DNA of 64,000 nt from Microbacterium sp. SSM24 (GTDB lineage Bacteria > Actinomycetota > Actinomycetes > Actinomycetales > Microbacteriaceae). Numbering within the stretch: the first letter of the stretch is position 1; each line of letters begins with the position of its first letter. A program made the position numbers and the translations under genes. The DNA is taken from positions 124,001 through 188,000 of the forward strand of contig NZ_JAPDNQ010000002.1 of the NCBI RefSeq assembly GCF_025989145.1, given 5' to 3'. Positions 9,023 through 18,072 of the stretch are shown here, piece by piece. The notes beneath the pieces are model-generated. The model had not been told where the DNA came from and searched no databases. It saw only the letters and a program-made list of their open reading frames with translations.

Positions 9023-10537
9023 ATGTCTTCTTCACCCGATCCCCGCACCACGACCGCGACCGGCGCCGACGTGCGCGTGCGGTTCTGCCCCTCGCCGACC
9101 GGTCTCCCGCATGTCGGGCTGATCCGCACCGTGCTCTTCAACTGGGCCTACGCGCGTCACAACGGCGGCAGGCTCGTCTTCCGCATCGAAGACACCGATT
9201 CCGCGCGCGACAGCGAGGAGAGCTACCAGCAGCTTCTGGACGCACTGCGCTGGCTGGAGATCGACTGGGACGAGGGTGTCGAGGTGGGCGGCCCGCACGC
9301 CCCCTACCGCCAGTCGCAGCGGCACGACCTCTATCGCGAGGTGCTCGACAAGCTCATCGCGGCGGATGCCGTCTACGAGAGCTACTCGACCGCTGAGGAG
9401 ATCGACGCCCGCAACGAGGCGAACGGCCGGGCCAAGCAGCTCGGCTACGACAACTTCGACCGCGATCTGACCGACGAGCAGCGCGCGGCGTTCCGGGCCG
9501 AGGGTCGCGAGCCCGCGTGGCGCCTGCGCGTGCCCGACGAGGACCTCACCTATGTGGACCTGATCCGCGGCGAGGTCACCTTCCCCGCCGGATCGTTCCC
9601 GGACTTCGTGCTCGTGCGCGCCGGCGGTGTGCCGCTCTACCCGTTCGTGAATCCGGTCGACGACGCGCTCATGGGCATCACGCACGTCATCCGCGGCGAG
9701 GACCTCATGCCCTCGACCGCCCGTCAGCTCGCGCTCTACCGCGCCCTGGTCGACGCAGGCGTCACGACGTTCATCCCGCGCTTCGCCCACATGCCGCTCG
9801 TGCTCGGCGAGGTCGGCAACAAGAAGCTCTCCAAGCGCGACCCGAAGGCCGACCTCTTCCTGCAGCGGGACAAGGGCTTCATCCATGAGGGCCTCCTCAA
9901 CTACCTCTCGCTGCTCGGCTGGTCGATCGGGCCCGACCGCGATGTGTTCTCGCTCGATGAGCTCGTGGCCGCCTTCGACATCGTCGACGTGAACCCCAAC
10001 CCCGCCCGCTTCGATCAGAAGAAGGCCGAGTCGATCAACGGCGACCACATCCGGATGCTGCCGCCCGCCGACTTCGCGGGGCGGCTCGTTCCGTACCTGG
10101 CCACCGCAGGACTCGTCTCCGAGCCGCCGACCGCGCAGCAGCAGGCGATCCTCGACGCGGCCGCACCGCTCGTCCAGGAGCGGATGCAACTGCTCGGTGA
10201 GGCGCCAGGCCTGCTCGGCTTCCTCTTCCGCGACGAGGTCGCCTACGACGAGGACGCGCTGTCGTCGCTGCCGGCGAATGCGGGGGAGGTGCTCGTCGCC
10301 TCGGTCGGTGCGCTCGAGCTCGTTCCCGAGTCCGAGTTCACGACCGCTGCCGTGCAGGACGCGCTGTCCGCCGCACTGATCGACGGACTCGGTCTGAAGC
10401 CGCGCATCGCGTACGGACCTCTGCGTGTGGCGCTGAGCGGTCGACGGGTCTCGCCGCCGCTGTTCGAGTCGATCGAACTGCTCGGCAAGGCCGCGACGAT
10501 CCGACGCCTCGGCGCGCTGGTCGAACGACACGGCTGA
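9023..10537 (+). CDS. gltX: glutamyl-tRNA synthetase (504 aa)
   Basis: Class I aminoacyl-tRNA synthetase charging tRNA-Glu with glutamate. The HIGH-type motif appears as [14 protein letters not shown] and the KMSKS-type motif as KKLSKRD; the discriminating segments FRIEDTD and [19 protein letters not shown] are intact. Length matches bacterial GluRS. The start ATG at 9023 follows a GGAGGG ribosome-binding site, and a TAGACT box (9009-9014) lies eight bases upstream, so the transcript leader is very short. A tRNA-Gln gene lies 70 bp downstream with its own promoter; in actinobacteria Gln-tRNA is commonly made by transamidation of Glu-tRNA-Gln, which fits the neighbourhood but is not shown here. 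Confidence 0.97.
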   Translation: MSSSPDPRTTTATGADVRVRFCPSPTGLPHVGLIRTVLFNWAYARHNGGRLVFRIEDTDSARDSEESYQQLLDALRWLEIDWDEGVEVGGPHAPYRQSQRHDLYREVLDKLIAADAVYESYSTAEEIDARNEANGRAKQLGYDNFDRDLTDEQRAAFRAEGREPAWRLRVPDEDLTYVDLIRGEVTFPAGSFPDFVLVRAGGVPLYPFVNPVDDALMGITHVIRGEDLMPSTARQLALYRALVDAGVTTFIPRFAHMPLVLGEVGNKKLSKRDPKADLFLQRDKGFIHEGLLNYLSLLGWSIGPDRDVFSLDELVAAFDIVDVNPNPARFDQKKAESINGDHIRMLPPADFAGRLVPYLATAGLVSEPPTAQQQAILDAAAPLVQERMQLLGEAPGLLGFLFRDEVAYDEDALSSLPANAGEVLVASVGALELVPESEFTTAAVQDALSAALIDGLGLKPRIAYGPLRVALSGRRVSPPLFESIELLGKAATIRRLGALVERHG

Positions 10538-10548
10538 CACGCCCCGGT

Positions 10549-10577
10549 TTGGAGCAGGTGCCGGAGTCGGCTAAGCT
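10549..10577 (+). promoter_or_regulatory. tRNA-Gln promoter
   Basis: TTGGAG (10549-10554), a 17-bp spacer and TAAGCT (10572-10577), a good housekeeping-sigma promoter about 31 bases before the tRNA. The -35 hexamer is identical to that of the tRNA-Glu promoter at 53507. Confidence 0.75.
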
Positions 10578-10608
10578 TGACCCTCGGCACGACTCCGGTC
10601 GAACGCCT

Positions 10609-10683
10609 TGGGGTATGGTGTAATTGGCAACACGGCGGTTTCTGGTACCGTTGTTCTTGGTTCGAGTCCAGGTACCCCAGCCA
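10609..10683 (+). tRNA. tRNA-Gln, anticodon CTG
   Basis: A seven-base acceptor stem TGGGGTA pairs with TACCCCA, with discriminator G and an encoded CCA (10681-10683). The anticodon arm is GCGGT-TTCTGGT-ACCGT, giving anticodon CTG. The T arm contains TTCGAGT. It reads codon CAG, the dominant Gln codon in this GC-rich DNA. It forms the left border of the injection-system island, a common insertion context, although I found no second copy of its 3' end. Confidence 0.95.
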
Positions 10684-10688
10684 ACGAG

Positions 10689-10714
10689 AAAACCCCCGCT
10701 GAGCGGGGGTTTTT
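10689..10714 (+). terminator. rho-independent terminator after tRNA-Gln
   Basis: Perfect seven-base stem CCCCCGC/GCGGGGG (10693-10709) with a TGA loop, followed by TTTTT and preceded by AAAA. It works on paper in both directions, so it can also stop the minus-strand regulator gene that ends at 10785. Confidence 0.92.
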
Positions 10715-10784
10715 CGTTTGCTCGCGGGAGTGCCGTCGCGCTCATCCGTCGCTTCGGAGGCACGCCTGAGCCCCACCCCGCGCG

Positions 10785-11594
10785 TCAGGCGCCGGTGCCG
10801 CTCAGACGGCGCCCCGAGGCCGACGACGAGAGCTGCCCCAGCGTGTGGTCGGAGCGCACGTGCGGCGCCATGGTCGCCCGTAAGCGCGCCGAGGGCTGGA
10901 TGCCGAGCTCCTGCCACAGGGCGTCCTTCAGCATCCGGTAGTGGCGCAGCGCCTCTGAGACGTTCCCCTCGGCGATGTGGATCTCGAGCACGAGCTGATG
11001 CGTCGACTCGCGCATCGGGGCCTCGCCGACCGCGATGAGCGCGATCCGCAGCGCGGCGCCCCAGTCGTCCTGCTCGCTGAGCCGGCGGGCGAGGCATTCG
11101 AGGGTGCGCAGCCGCAGCTGCCGGACGAGCTCCCGGTGGTCGTCGACGAAGCCGTCGTACCAGTCGGGGAGCAGATCGGAGCAGCACATCCGCGGGTCGA
11201 CAGCGCACGGGTCGACGTCGTCGCCCGATTCGAGCTGCCGCGAGATCGCCTCGAGCTGGGCGACATCGACAGCGACGTCCTCGGCGAGGCGCAGCGCATG
11301 CCCGTCGCTCTCGACCAGCCCGGGTGCCACCTGATTGAGCCGCCACAGCGTCGAGCGGAGGCTCGACTGCGCGTGATCCTCGTCCCGATCGCCCCACAGG
11401 GTTCCCGCGATCCGCGAGCGCCGCATCGGCTGCTGTGCGAGGGCGAGGAGCACGACGAGGCGCCAGGTCGACTCCGGGAGCGGAACGGGACCGTCCAGTC
11501 CCGACACCGCGAAGCCGCCGAGCACCTGCACGGCCCACTCGGGCCTGCCGGCCTGCCGGCGCCGGGCAGCCCGACCCGACCCCGATGCACCCAT
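10785..11594 (-). CDS. SARP/BTAD-family transcriptional regulator of the injection-system island (269 aa)
   Basis: An OmpR-like winged helix lies at residues about 20-110 (STWRLVVLLALAQQPMRRSR, then SSLRSTLWRLN). The bacterial transcriptional activation domain follows (LPDWYDGFVDDHRELVRQLR, then the TPR-like helices ESTHQLVLEIHIAEGNVSEALRHYRMLK). It resembles Streptomyces antibiotic regulatory proteins without extra C-terminal ATPase domains, so it is a small SARP. It is divergent from the first eCIS gene; three CGTCAC repeats spaced 11 bp lie between them, the spacing SARPs recognise. It is therefore probably the activator of the operon and perhaps of itself (inference). The start ATG at 11594 has a weak GGCGG upstream. 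Confidence 0.88.
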   Translation of the reverse strand: MGASGSGRAARRRQAGRPEWAVQVLGGFAVSGLDGPVPLPESTWRLVVLLALAQQPMRRSRIAGTLWGDRDEDHAQSSLRSTLWRLNQVAPGLVESDGHALRLAEDVAVDVAQLEAISRQLESGDDVDPCAVDPRMCCSDLLPDWYDGFVDDHRELVRQLRLRTLECLARRLSEQDDWGAALRIALIAVGEAPMRESTHQLVLEIHIAEGNVSEALRHYRMLKDALWQELGIQPSARLRATMAPHVRSDHTLGQLSSSASGRRLSGTGA

Positions 11595-11628
11595 GATGAT
11601 CGCCGCCTATCGCGAGAGGTACGAAATG

Positions 11629-11661
11629 CGTCACCAGGACGTCACGGTCGCGTCACGGGTC
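11629..11661. promoter_or_regulatory. three direct CGTCAC repeats at 11-bp period, candidate SARP operator
   Basis: CGTCACCAGGA, CGTCACGGTCG and CGTCACGGGTC are contiguous 11-mers starting at 11629, 11640 and 11651. SARP regulators bind direct heptamer repeats spaced one helical turn (11 bp) apart, normally overlapping the -35 region. The array lies 35 bp from the start of the SARP gene and about 190 bp from the first structural gene. No obvious -10 hexamer was found at the ideal distance on either strand. Confidence 0.6.
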
Positions 11662-11806
11662 CCCCGACCCCTCACACGTGGCTCGACCCCCGGCGGATGC
11701 CGGGCACGACGCTGGTGTTGATGCGGACGCGGCTGGCTGCTCCCGTGTCCACGTCATGTATATGCCCGGCGTCGCGACGGCGCCACCCCCTCGGAGCGAT
11801 CGGATC

Positions 11807-11824
11807 CGTCACGCGCTGGTGACG
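11807..11824. promoter_or_regulatory. inverted CGTCAC/GTGACG pair upstream of the first eCIS gene
   Basis: CGTCAC (11807-11812), six bases, then GTGACG (11819-11824): two further copies of the word found in the 11-bp array, here as an inverted repeat ending 22 bases before the ATG at 11846. It could be an additional regulator site or a small mRNA hairpin near the ribosome-binding site. Confidence 0.35.
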
Positions 11825-11845
11825 GGTCCGATGGAGCGTGTGTCC

Positions 11846-12439
11846 ATGGCCGGGTATGGGGCGATCCGGGACGCGATCGAGTCTCTCGCAGTGCTCTTGC
11901 GCGCGCACATCACGAACTCGGGCGAGGCGGGCCTCCAAGGCATGCCCGTGCGGGTGAACTCCCCGCGAGAGGTCGAGCAGGCGAACGTCGCCAACGCCGT
12001 CGCGGTGTGGCTGCACCGGGTCGATGTGCAGGCCGATCTCCTCAACCGCACGCCGCCGCGCCCCGATCCCGGCGTGCTGCCCCGCCGCCCGCTCCCCATC
12101 GAGCTCGCCGTGCAGATCGTGCCGATGAACAGCGACGCCGGAACGGCGCAGCTGCTGCTCGGCCGGGTCTTCCAGATCATGAACGATCATCGGCGCCTCG
12201 CCGGAGCCGATCTGTCGGGGAGCCTCGCGACCAGCGGCACCGTCCTCACGCTCGGACTCGGCATCCCGGGCACGTACGACCTCAATCTCGTATGGAGCGG
12301 GCTGCAGACCACGATGCGACCCGGCGCCTCGATCACGATGGCGGGCCTCGTCATCGACAGCCACCTCGACCCTGTCGCCAGCGCTCCCGTGATCGACCTC
12401 TCGGCGGGACTTTCCCAGATCGTCGGGGTGGGGGCATGA
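11846..12439 (+). CDS. Afp16/Pvc16-like tube or sheath terminator protein (DUF4255 type, about 197 aa)
   Basis: Matches the N-terminal domain of Afp16/Pvc16, the protein that caps the growing tube and sheath and helps set particle length. Visible family pattern: VAVWLHRVDVQADLLNRTPP, then PLPIELAVQIVPMNSD, LLLGRVFQIMNDHRRL, and the final WSGLQTTMRPGASITMAGL. The ATG at 11846 is chosen because GGAG lies nine bases upstream and the homologous region begins there; ATG 11831 or 11756 would add residues without family similarity. In Afp/PVC loci this gene stands near the end; here it opens the operon, directly downstream of the SARP repeats. The next gene overlaps by four bases. Confidence 0.8.
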   Translation: MAGYGAIRDAIESLAVLLRAHITNSGEAGLQGMPVRVNSPREVEQANVANAVAVWLHRVDVQADLLNRTPPRPDPGVLPRRPLPIELAVQIVPMNSDAGTAQLLLGRVFQIMNDHRRLAGADLSGSLATSGTVLTLGLGIPGTYDLNLVWSGLQTTMRPGASITMAGLVIDSHLDPVASAPVIDLSAGLSQIVGVGA

Positions 12440-13458
12440 CGGTCCAGGTGGTGAACGCGAGCGGCTCGTACCGGGTCGCTCTCGATCGCGAACTGTGGCG
12501 CACCAGCGCCCTCGTCATCGCGCCGCTCGTCGACGAGTGGACGCAGGCGGCGCCCTCGGGCGTATCGGCTCGCGCCATCACCCCCCGCACCTTCGCGCAT
12601 GTGACCGGCTCGCATCTCGTCGTGACGGGACTCGCCGAGCAGGCGCTGCGCGGACTCGACGCCGGACCGGTCGACATCGACGTGGAACTCCACCGTCGCG
12701 GCCACGGTCCGCAGCACGTGACGATCACGGTTCCCATGGCATCGTCACTGCCCTTCGAGTCCGTCGCGCTCGCGGTCGGTTCCACCACGATCCGCCTCGC
12801 GGGGCGCGTCACCGCAGCCGCCTTCCCGCATGCGGCGGTGCCGGGGGCGTCGGTCGCGTTGACCGGGATCGCGACGCCGCTCCTCACCGTCACCGCTCCG
12901 CTCGCGGCCGATCACGCGGCAGGCACGACCGTGCGGGTCCGTGCGCTGGCCGCGGGGGCCGCGACGAGCCTCACCGCCCCCGCCAGGGCCGGAGACATGG
13001 CGTTGAGAGTGCTCTCCGCCGCCGGCATCGGCTCGGGCACGCTCCTCGCGGTCGGCCAGGACATCGTCGTCGCCGACGGCACCGCGGGGCGGGTGGTCCT
13101 TCTGCGCACCCCCGTCGCCGTCAGCGCCGCCGACGGCGACGCTGTCACCATCCACGCGCCGGGCGCGTCCGGCGCCGGCACCGCGCTCGCGCGTCCCGTC
13201 CTCGCCGGAGATGGGCTGCTCCCCAGCACCGCCGCCCTCGCAGGCGCGGCGATCGAGATCGTCGACGGTCCCTCCACCGAGTTCCGGCGCACGAGCCTCA
13301 CCACCGATGCCGACGGGCGCTGGCGGCTCGCCGGGGTGCGCGGCATCCCCGAGATCAGCGCCACGACGACCGCCGGTGGGTTCCTCGCGGACGGCCCGCG
13401 GCAGATCCCGCTTGCGCCGACCGATCCGTTCATCGTCAACACGTCACTACGCACCTAA
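12436..13458 (+). CDS. eCIS-associated protein with carboxypeptidase-regulatory/Ig-like C-terminus (340 aa)
   Basis: No catalytic motif seen. Residues 1-95 form one domain; from about residue 100 the sequence is beta-rich and Thr/Val/Ala-rich. The end (EFRRTSLTTDADGRWRLAGV, then ISATTTAGGF) reads like a carboxypeptidase-regulatory or transthyretin-type module, as found on some Afp16-family C-termini. The gene overlaps the Afp16-like gene by ATGA and precedes the sheath gene by 15 bp, so it may supply an Afp16 C-terminal part encoded separately, or a surface decoration. Domain assignment is by pattern only. Confidence 0.6.
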   Translation: MTVQVVNASGSYRVALDRELWRTSALVIAPLVDEWTQAAPSGVSARAITPRTFAHVTGSHLVVTGLAEQALRGLDAGPVDIDVELHRRGHGPQHVTITVPMASSLPFESVALAVGSTTIRLAGRVTAAAFPHAAVPGASVALTGIATPLLTVTAPLAADHAAGTTVRVRALAAGAATSLTAPARAGDMALRVLSAAGIGSGTLLAVGQDIVVADGTAGRVVLLRTPVAVSAADGDAVTIHAPGASGAGTALARPVLAGDGLLPSTAALAGAAIEIVDGPSTEFRRTSLTTDADGRWRLAGVRGIPEISATTTAGGFLADGPRQIPLAPTDPFIVNTSLRT

Positions 13459-13473
13459 AGGAAGGAGCCGCTC

Positions 13474-15567
13474 ATGCCCGAGTATCTCGCACCCGGCGTG
13501 TACGTCGAGGAGGTCTCCTCAGGACCGCCGCCCATCGCGGGAGTGGGCACGACCACGACCGGAATGGTCGGGCTCACCCGTCGTGGGCCCACCCAGGGCC
13601 GGCCGACGCTCGTGACCAACTACGGCGACTTCGTGCGGGCGTTCGGCGGCCCGTTCGAGTTCGGAAGCACGTTCGCAGGCCTGCAGGATCTGCCCTACGC
13701 CGCGAAGGGCTTCTTCGCCAACGGCGGCCGCAGACTCTACGTCAGTCGCATCAGTCCGGCGACGGCGGCGCCCTCGACACTCGCGCTGCGGGGCGGGAAC
13801 GTCACCCGCCTGCGGCGCACGGCGCTGCCCGGTGACACGGTCCTCGCGCTCGCGACGACGCGCGGTCTGCGGATCGGCGGCGTCGTGCGGCTCCGTCAGA
13901 TCAAGGACGGCATCACGACGACCAGCGTCGACCTGACGATCACCGCATGGAACCGAGCGGACGACGAGATCACCGTGACCGCCGCGGGCCCGCCGCCGAT
14001 CATCCCGACCGCCTTCGAGAGCGCCTACACGACGGTGCTCACGGATGTGGGAACCGTGCCCGCCGCGGGCGGCCCGCCGAACGCGCTCGCCAACCCGGGA
14101 ACCGCGAAGCCGGTGTCGTTCGGGCTCATCGCGAGGAACGACGGAACGTGGGGCCAGGACCTGCAGGTCGCGGTGGCGTATCGCTCGGCCGGGCGCGCCG
14201 TTGTGAACCATGCGGCGATCGCGGGCGGCGACACCGTCGTTCCCGTCAACTCCACGGCCGGGTTCTATGTCGGCGCCTGGGTCGACGTCAGCTTCGGGCC
14301 GGCGGCGGCGCAGCGCGTCTACCGCCAGGTCACGGCGATCACGGGCGGATCGCTCGTGCTCGCCGGCGGGAACATCGCAGCCGGCGCCTGGAACCCCGTC
14401 GGAGGGTTCACCGAGACCCGCATCTCGACCTGCGAGTTCGACCTGATCCTGACCTACACGGATCCGGTCGAACGCACGACGGTGACGGAGCGCTTCCCCG
14501 GACTGACCATCGCGAGCATCCCGGGCCGCCACTACGTGACGCAGCTCGCGGCATCCGCTCTCGTCGACGTCGACACGGCAGTGGGGGCGCCTGCGGACAA
14601 CCCGTTCGCGTTCCCCGCCCCCGCCGACGGCCTCGCCGACCGGCTGACCGGCGGCAGCGACGGCACGGCCGCGCCGACGGACCAGGAGTACCGCGGCAGC
14701 GATCTCGTCCCGAACGCCAAGACGGGGCTGCGTGCGCTCGAGGAGATCGACGAGGTGGCGCTCCTCGCCGCCCCGGGGGTGTCCCGTGTCGACGTGCAGG
14801 CCGCGATGATCGAGCAGGCCACCGCGCTCATGGACCGCTTCGCGGTGCTGGACCCGCCGCCGGGCACCTCGGGTGCCCCGGCCACGCTCGACCAGCTGCA
14901 GACGCACGCGAACAACTTCGACACGCGCTACGCCGCGATCTACTACCCGCGCGTCGTGGTGAGCGACCCGTTGACCGGCGGCAGCCGCGCGGTCGCTCCG
15001 TCGGGGCACATCCTCGGGGTGTACGCCCGGGTCGACAACACGCGCGGGGTGCACAAGGCGCCGGCGAACGAGGTGATCCTCGGCATCACCGACCTCGAGA
15101 CCTTCGTGTCGCGGGGTCAGCAGGAGATCCTCAATCCGCGGGGGATCAACGTGCTGCGCGACCTCCGGGCCGACCGGCGCGGGCTGCGCGTGTTCGGCGC
15201 CCGGTGCCTCACTTCGGAGCAGGACTGGGTGTACATCAACGTGCGGCGTCTGTTCATCTTCGTCGAGGAGTCGCTCGCCGAAGGCACGCAGTGGGCGGTG
15301 TTCGAGCCGAACGACCAGCGGCTGTGGGAGCGGGTGCGCACGTCGATCTCGATCTTCCTCGAAGGAGTGTGGCGCGACGGTGCGCTCATGGGAGCGAAGA
15401 AGGAAGAGGCGTTCTTCGTCACCGCGGATCGCTCGACGATGACCGACGACGACATCCTCAACGGCCGGCTCGTGGTCGAGATCGGCATCGCCCCCGTGCG
15501 CCCGGCCGAGTTCGTGATCCTGCGCATCGGCCAGTGGCTCGGCGGATCCGCCGTCCAGGAACTGTAA
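13474..15567 (+). CDS. contractile sheath protein, major (697 aa)
   Basis: Phage tail sheath family (Afp2-like). The N-terminal signature MPEYLAPGVYVEEV and the following GVGTTTTGMVGLTRRGP are classic, as is the C-terminal domain with RLFIFVEESLAEGTQWAVFEP, WRDGALMGAKKEEAFFV and the closing RPAEFVILRIGQW. Those conserved ends form the sheath core and the intersubunit handshake. At 697 residues it is much longer than a minimal sheath, with an extra variable region at about residues 100-330 that should face outward. A strong AAGGAAGGAG ribosome-binding site precedes the ATG. The tube gene follows ten bases later, the usual sheath-tube pairing. Confidence 0.95.
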   Translation: MPEYLAPGVYVEEVSSGPPPIAGVGTTTTGMVGLTRRGPTQGRPTLVTNYGDFVRAFGGPFEFGSTFAGLQDLPYAAKGFFANGGRRLYVSRISPATAAPSTLALRGGNVTRLRRTALPGDTVLALATTRGLRIGGVVRLRQIKDGITTTSVDLTITAWNRADDEITVTAAGPPPIIPTAFESAYTTVLTDVGTVPAAGGPPNALANPGTAKPVSFGLIARNDGTWGQDLQVAVAYRSAGRAVVNHAAIAGGDTVVPVNSTAGFYVGAWVDVSFGPAAAQRVYRQVTAITGGSLVLAGGNIAAGAWNPVGGFTETRISTCEFDLILTYTDPVERTTVTERFPGLTIASIPGRHYVTQLAASALVDVDTAVGAPADNPFAFPAPADGLADRLTGGSDGTAAPTDQEYRGSDLVPNAKTGLRALEEIDEVALLAAPGVSRVDVQAAMIEQATALMDRFAVLDPPPGTSGAPATLDQLQTHANNFDTRYAAIYYPRVVVSDPLTGGSRAVAPSGHILGVYARVDNTRGVHKAPANEVILGITDLETFVSRGQQEILNPRGINVLRDLRADRRGLRVFGARCLTSEQDWVYINVRRLFIFVEESLAEGTQWAVFEPNDQRLWERVRTSISIFLEGVWRDGALMGAKKEEAFFVTADRSTMTDDDILNGRLVVEIGIAPVRPAEFVILRIGQWLGGSAVQEL

Positions 15568-15577
15568 GGAGACGACC

Positions 15578-16021
15578 ATGCCCACTGGAGATCGGATCGA
15601 TCCGTTCCGCGGGTTCAACTTCCGCGTCGAGATCGCGTCGACATCCGACGTCGTGGCGGCGTTCCGCGAAGTCAGCGGCCTCACGGCGAACATCGACGTC
15701 GCGGAGTACCGCGACGGCAACTCGAAGGACCTCCATCCGAAGAAGCTGTTCGGTCTGCGCAAGTACAGCAACATCGTGCTCAAGCGCGGAGTGACGCAGA
15801 ACAACGAGCTGTGGCTCTGGTACCGGCAGATCGTCAACGGCGTCGCCGATCGCCGGAACGGGTCGGTCATCCTCCTCGACGAGGAGCAGAACGACATGCT
15901 CCGCTGGAACTTCTACGAGGCGTGGCCGTCGAAGCTCGACTGGCCGACCTTCAACGCGACGACGAACGAGGTCGCCGTCGAGACCCTCGAACTCTGCGTC
16001 GAGAAGATCGAACTGGTCTGA
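15578..16021 (+). CDS. inner tube protein (gp19-like, 147 aa)
   Basis: Forms the hexameric rings of the inner tube through which cargo is delivered (Afp1-like). Family features: DPFRGFNFRVEI at the start, FREVSGLTANIDVAEYRDG, LKRGVTQNNELWLWYRQI and the closing NEVAVETLELCVEKIEL. Length is typical (about 145-150). AAGGAGACGACC supplies the ribosome-binding site. The stop codon overlaps the next start by one base (TGATG), so the second sheath is translationally coupled. Confidence 0.93.
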   Translation: MPTGDRIDPFRGFNFRVEIASTSDVVAAFREVSGLTANIDVAEYRDGNSKDLHPKKLFGLRKYSNIVLKRGVTQNNELWLWYRQIVNGVADRRNGSVILLDEEQNDMLRWNFYEAWPSKLDWPTFNATTNEVAVETLELCVEKIELV

Positions 16022-18072
16022 TGGACGGCCGCGCGCCAGGGGTGCTCATCCAGTTCGCCGATCCGCCGCCGGCCATCGAGCCGTCGCGGATCGACGTGCC
16101 GGTGCTGGTCTGCGTCACCGAGCGCGGGCCCGTGGACACCCCCGTGCGCTGCGCCTCGTGGACGCGCTTCGTCGCCGGCCACGGCGGATTCATCCCCAAC
16201 GGACTCGGCGCCTACGCGGCGAAGGCGTTCTTCGACAACGGCGGCGGACCGGCGTGGGTCGTGCGGGTCGCCGCACCCGAGCGCACGACAGCGACGGCCG
16301 GACCGCAGCCCGCCGACCGCAGCCGCAGCGTCGTCGCCGCGCCTGCGGGCCTGATCCCGGGTGCGGTCGCCACGCTCCGGCAGGGAGACCTGGTCCGCGC
16401 GTACCTGGTGACGGCCACGGATGCCGCGACCTCGACGATCACGTGGGACCGGCCCCTGCATCCCGGGTTCGACACGACGCTCGCGATCACCGTCGCGACG
16501 GGGGCGGGATCGGCGGCCGCGCGATGCCCGGACGAGGGCGGCGCGGACGCGATCGAGATCGAGGCGGCGACACCGGGATCGTGGGGCGATCGGCTCGAGG
16601 TGGTGGTGTCGGGCGTCCTCACCGCGAGCACCGCACCCCGGACGGACGCGGTGGGGACGGCCGCGGTGACGCCCGTCGTGTCCACGGTCGGGTTCGCCGT
16701 CGGCGACTCGTGCCGGATCACGCAGGACATCGGGGGAGTCGTCGCCGTGGAGACGGCCGTGGTCGCCCTCATCGACGCGGCCCACCGTGTGCTGAGCTGG
16801 ACGACACCGCTGGCCCCGGCCATCGACGTCACCAGACCCTTCACGATCGAGTCCCGTGCCTTCGACCTCGCGGTGCTCGAAGCGGGCCTGGTCGCCGAAC
16901 TCTGGCCGGGACTCACGTGCGAGCCCGCCCACCCGCGCTTCGCGGAACGCGTGCTCGCGGCATCCGCTCTCGTCCGCGGGCGCGTGCTGGGCGACCAGCC
17001 CGCGCCGGCACGGGCGCGGCTCGCCGGCGGACGGGACGGCACAGCGGCGCTCGCGATCGCCGACCTGCTGGGCGATGAGCTCACGGGAATCGCCCGCGGG
17101 CTCGCCGCCGTCGCCGAGATCGACGAGCCGGCGGTCGTCGTCATGCCCGATCTCGTCGCACCGCCGACGCCGCCGCTCGTGCGCGCGCCGCTCCCGGTGG
17201 ATCCGTGCGATCCGTGCCGCGACGAAGAAGAGCTCCCCGACGCTGTCGAGGCGGTCATCGTGGAGGCCGGCGCGACGTTCGACGCCGAGCAGATCATCGC
17301 GGCGCAACAGGCCGTGATCGAGACGTGCGAGCGCAACACCGAGCGCATCGTGCTGCTGGACCCACCGAGCGGATGCCGCACCCTCGCCCAGCTCAGGGAC
17401 TGGGCTGCTCGCTTCTCATCGAGCTACGCGGTCACGATCGCCCCCGGGATCGGCGTCGTCGAGCCGAGCGACTCGCGGGCGCTGCGGACCATTCCCGCCT
17501 CGGGACACCTCGCCGGACTCATCTCCGCCTGCGACACGGCCACCGGCCCCTGGCTGTCCGCCGCGAACCGCAGTCTCGTCTGGGCCCACAGCGTGTCGTG
17601 GGCCGCCAGCGACGCCGAGCACGCCGCCGCCAACGACGACGGCATCAATCTGGTGCGCCCCATCGCGGGCCGCGGCCTCGTCCCGCTCGGCGCGCGCACG
17701 ATGGCCGCCGACGACGAGTGGACGTTCGCCGCGGTGCGCCGAACGATGATCTGGCTGCGCCGCACCCTGCGCCACCACCTCGCCTGGGTCGTCTTCGAGC
17801 CCATCACCCCGGGGCTCGCGACGCTGCTCACGGGATCGATCGGCACGCTGCTGACCGACGTCTGGGAGGCCGGCGGACTCTCCGGCGCCGCACCGGACGA
17901 GTCCTTCTTCGTCGCGGTCGACACCGAGTCCGCACTCGTCGGCGAGCTGCGCATCGTCGTGGGCGTCGCGCTGGCGCGGCCCGCCGAGTTCGTGACGGTG
18001 ACCGTCACGCGCACGGGCAACCGCCTCGAACTGAACGAGGAGCCCGTGGTCGTGCTCGCGGGGGGTGCATGA
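16021..18072 (+). CDS. second, divergent sheath protein (683 aa)
   Basis: Shares the sheath architecture (APGVLIQFADPPP, VLVCVTERGPVDTPVRC, AAKAFFDNGGGPAWVVRV) and the C-terminal fold (RRTLRHHLAWVVFEPITPG, DVWEAGGLSGAAPDESFFVA, RPAEFVTVTV). The N-terminal handshake arm is weaker than in the first sheath, and a Cys-containing acidic insert (PVDPCDPCRDEEELPDAVEA) lies near residue 397. By analogy with Afp3/Afp4 it probably forms a distinct ring, such as the baseplate-proximal row or a cap (inference). It overlaps the tube gene upstream by one base and the second tube gene downstream by four. Confidence 0.85.
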   Translation: MDGRAPGVLIQFADPPPAIEPSRIDVPVLVCVTERGPVDTPVRCASWTRFVAGHGGFIPNGLGAYAAKAFFDNGGGPAWVVRVAAPERTTATAGPQPADRSRSVVAAPAGLIPGAVATLRQGDLVRAYLVTATDAATSTITWDRPLHPGFDTTLAITVATGAGSAAARCPDEGGADAIEIEAATPGSWGDRLEVVVSGVLTASTAPRTDAVGTAAVTPVVSTVGFAVGDSCRITQDIGGVVAVETAVVALIDAAHRVLSWTTPLAPAIDVTRPFTIESRAFDLAVLEAGLVAELWPGLTCEPAHPRFAERVLAASALVRGRVLGDQPAPARARLAGGRDGTAALAIADLLGDELTGIARGLAAVAEIDEPAVVVMPDLVAPPTPPLVRAPLPVDPCDPCRDEEELPDAVEAVIVEAGATFDAEQIIAAQQAVIETCERNTERIVLLDPPSGCRTLAQLRDWAARFSSSYAVTIAPGIGVVEPSDSRALRTIPASGHLAGLISACDTATGPWLSAANRSLVWAHSVSWAASDAEHAAANDDGINLVRPIAGRGLVPLGARTMAADDEWTFAAVRRTMIWLRRTLRHHLAWVVFEPITPGLATLLTGSIGTLLTDVWEAGGLSGAAPDESFFVAVDTESALVGELRIVVGVALARPAEFVTVTVTRTGNRLELNEEPVVVLAGGA

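Noticed and set aside
12037..12060. Frames in other phases of the sheath, tube and fibre genes that reach several hundred codons.
   Set aside because: Arg/Pro/Ala-rich shadows without start context; the chosen frames carry family motifs and overlap neighbours by one to four bases.
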